Origin: an uncultured Lachnospiraceae bacterium
Lineage (GTDB): Bacteria > Bacillota > Clostridia > Lachnospirales > Lachnospiraceae
Reading direction: 5' to 3'
Length of the DNA stretch: 50,957 bases
Assembly (NCBI GenBank): GCA_910586955.1
Contig: CAJUMM010000011.1
Coordinates: 1-50,957 of the forward strand
Positions 50,712-50,957 of the stretch are shown here, in pieces (position 1 is the first letter of the stretch; every line of letters starts with the position of its first letter). A program made the translations under genes and the position numbers. The notes under the pieces were generated by a model. The model was not told the origin of the DNA, ran no database searches, and worked only from the letters and a program-made list of their open reading frames with translations.

Positions 50712-50825
50712 TTACCCCATTTTTTTGATATATTGTTTTGGGTCAAGGCCGTTCGTTAACACAGTTACTACATCCAAAACCGAGAAATACCATTCTTCCT
50801 GTTTCGCATCCCAGCAGGACAAGAC
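50712..50825 (-). pseudogene. Decayed BRO-N/phage antirepressor-like gene fragment
   Basis: On the minus strand one frame reads VLSCWDAKQEEWYFSVLDVV, then TVLTNGLDPKQYIKKMG, and a stop (TAA, 50712-50714). This matches the N-terminal core of BRO-N/antirepressor-like proteins, which carry WDxxxEEWYFSVxDVVxxLT followed by DPxxYIKKM. A stop codon (TAA, 50826-50828) interrupts the frame just before it, and the downstream part of the family (over 100 residues) is absent. So this is a remnant of a mobile-element gene. Confidence 0.6.
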
Positions 50826-50903
50826 TTACCGATGTTCTGTTTTCTGTGGTGCTTCTTCGGCTTGCGACGGTATAGACCTGTCCGATTTCTCTCGGAAAAT
50901 AAG

Positions 50904-50943
50904 AAATGCCGAAAACCCTGGATTTCCAGTATCTTCGGCATTT
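50904..50943. terminator. Hairpin at the right edge
   Basis: AAATGCCGAA (50904-50913) and TTCGGCATTT (50934-50943) form a 10-bp stem, with a nested CCTGG/CCAG pair inside. It could terminate on either strand. It lies upstream of the decayed BRO-N fragment. Confidence 0.55.
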
Positions 50944-50957
50944 TCCACAGCGTCGCT

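Larger units (their letters stand above)
50566..50957. other. Right-edge region without intact genes
   Basis: This 392-bp stretch has no intact open reading frame that I trust. It holds the integrase terminator (50607-50649), a decayed BRO-N fragment on the minus strand (50712-50825) and a hairpin at 50904-50943. The rest shows nothing recognisable. Confidence 0.7.

Overview
The window is the replication-origin region of a Firmicute of class Clostridia, most likely a Lachnospiraceae member. This rests on the gene order around dnaA, rpmH and parAB, two perfect parS palindromes, DUF3881 and DUF4446 genes, strong Shine-Dalgarno sites and sigma-A-type promoters. Family rank is an inference; no database was searched.

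Layout. 1-500 holds the 5' end of a leftward 16S rRNA gene, its two tandem promoters and a tRNA-Ser(GCU) gene. 646-2736 is a ZTP-riboswitch-controlled pair for the last two steps of IMP synthesis: an archaeal-type PurO and a stand-alone AICAR formyltransferase. 2831-9665 holds an aldo/keto reductase, an operon of two polytopic GT-C-like membrane proteins plus a PlsC-type acyltransferase, and a DUF2975/HTH pair. 9762-18330 is the leftward replication block gyrA, gyrB, recF, rlbA, dnaN, dnaA. DnaA-box clusters lie on both sides of dnaA, giving an apparently bipartite oriC. 18611-27455 is the rightward block rpmH, rnpA, yidD, yidC, jag, mnmE, mnmG, rsmG, parA, parB, followed by DUF4446, serS and DUF3881. 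Most genes point away from oriC.

From 30411 the window becomes accessory. 30411-43568 is a divergent sugar-catabolic locus. Leftward it encodes a free-standing lipoyl domain and the E1-beta and E1-alpha subunits of a TPP-dependent 2-oxoacid/acetoin-type dehydrogenase. Rightward it encodes a ribose-type ABC importer, a two-subunit transketolase, a glycerol-kinase-like FGGY kinase, a fucose-isomerase-fold protein, an E2 acyltransferase core without any lipoyl domain, a LacI regulator and an unrecognised 136-residue protein. The E2 is thus split into two genes at opposite ends of one locus and combined with a kinase/transketolase route. This is the best candidate here for an undescribed pathway. 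Its substrate cannot be read from the sequence, and no E3 is present.

43620-45666 is an AbiEi/AbiEii toxin-antitoxin module enclosed by inverted 28-bp copies of a terminator hairpin, with a palindromic operator candidate at its promoter. 45692-50565 holds a BTAD-type regulator with a degenerate GGDEF-like C-terminus, a small partner-like protein, a mosaic proline/glutamate-rich surface protein and a tyrosine recombinase. The right edge carries the decayed start of a BRO-N/antirepressor-like gene. The accessory block therefore has clear signs of gene turnover beside a conserved origin region.
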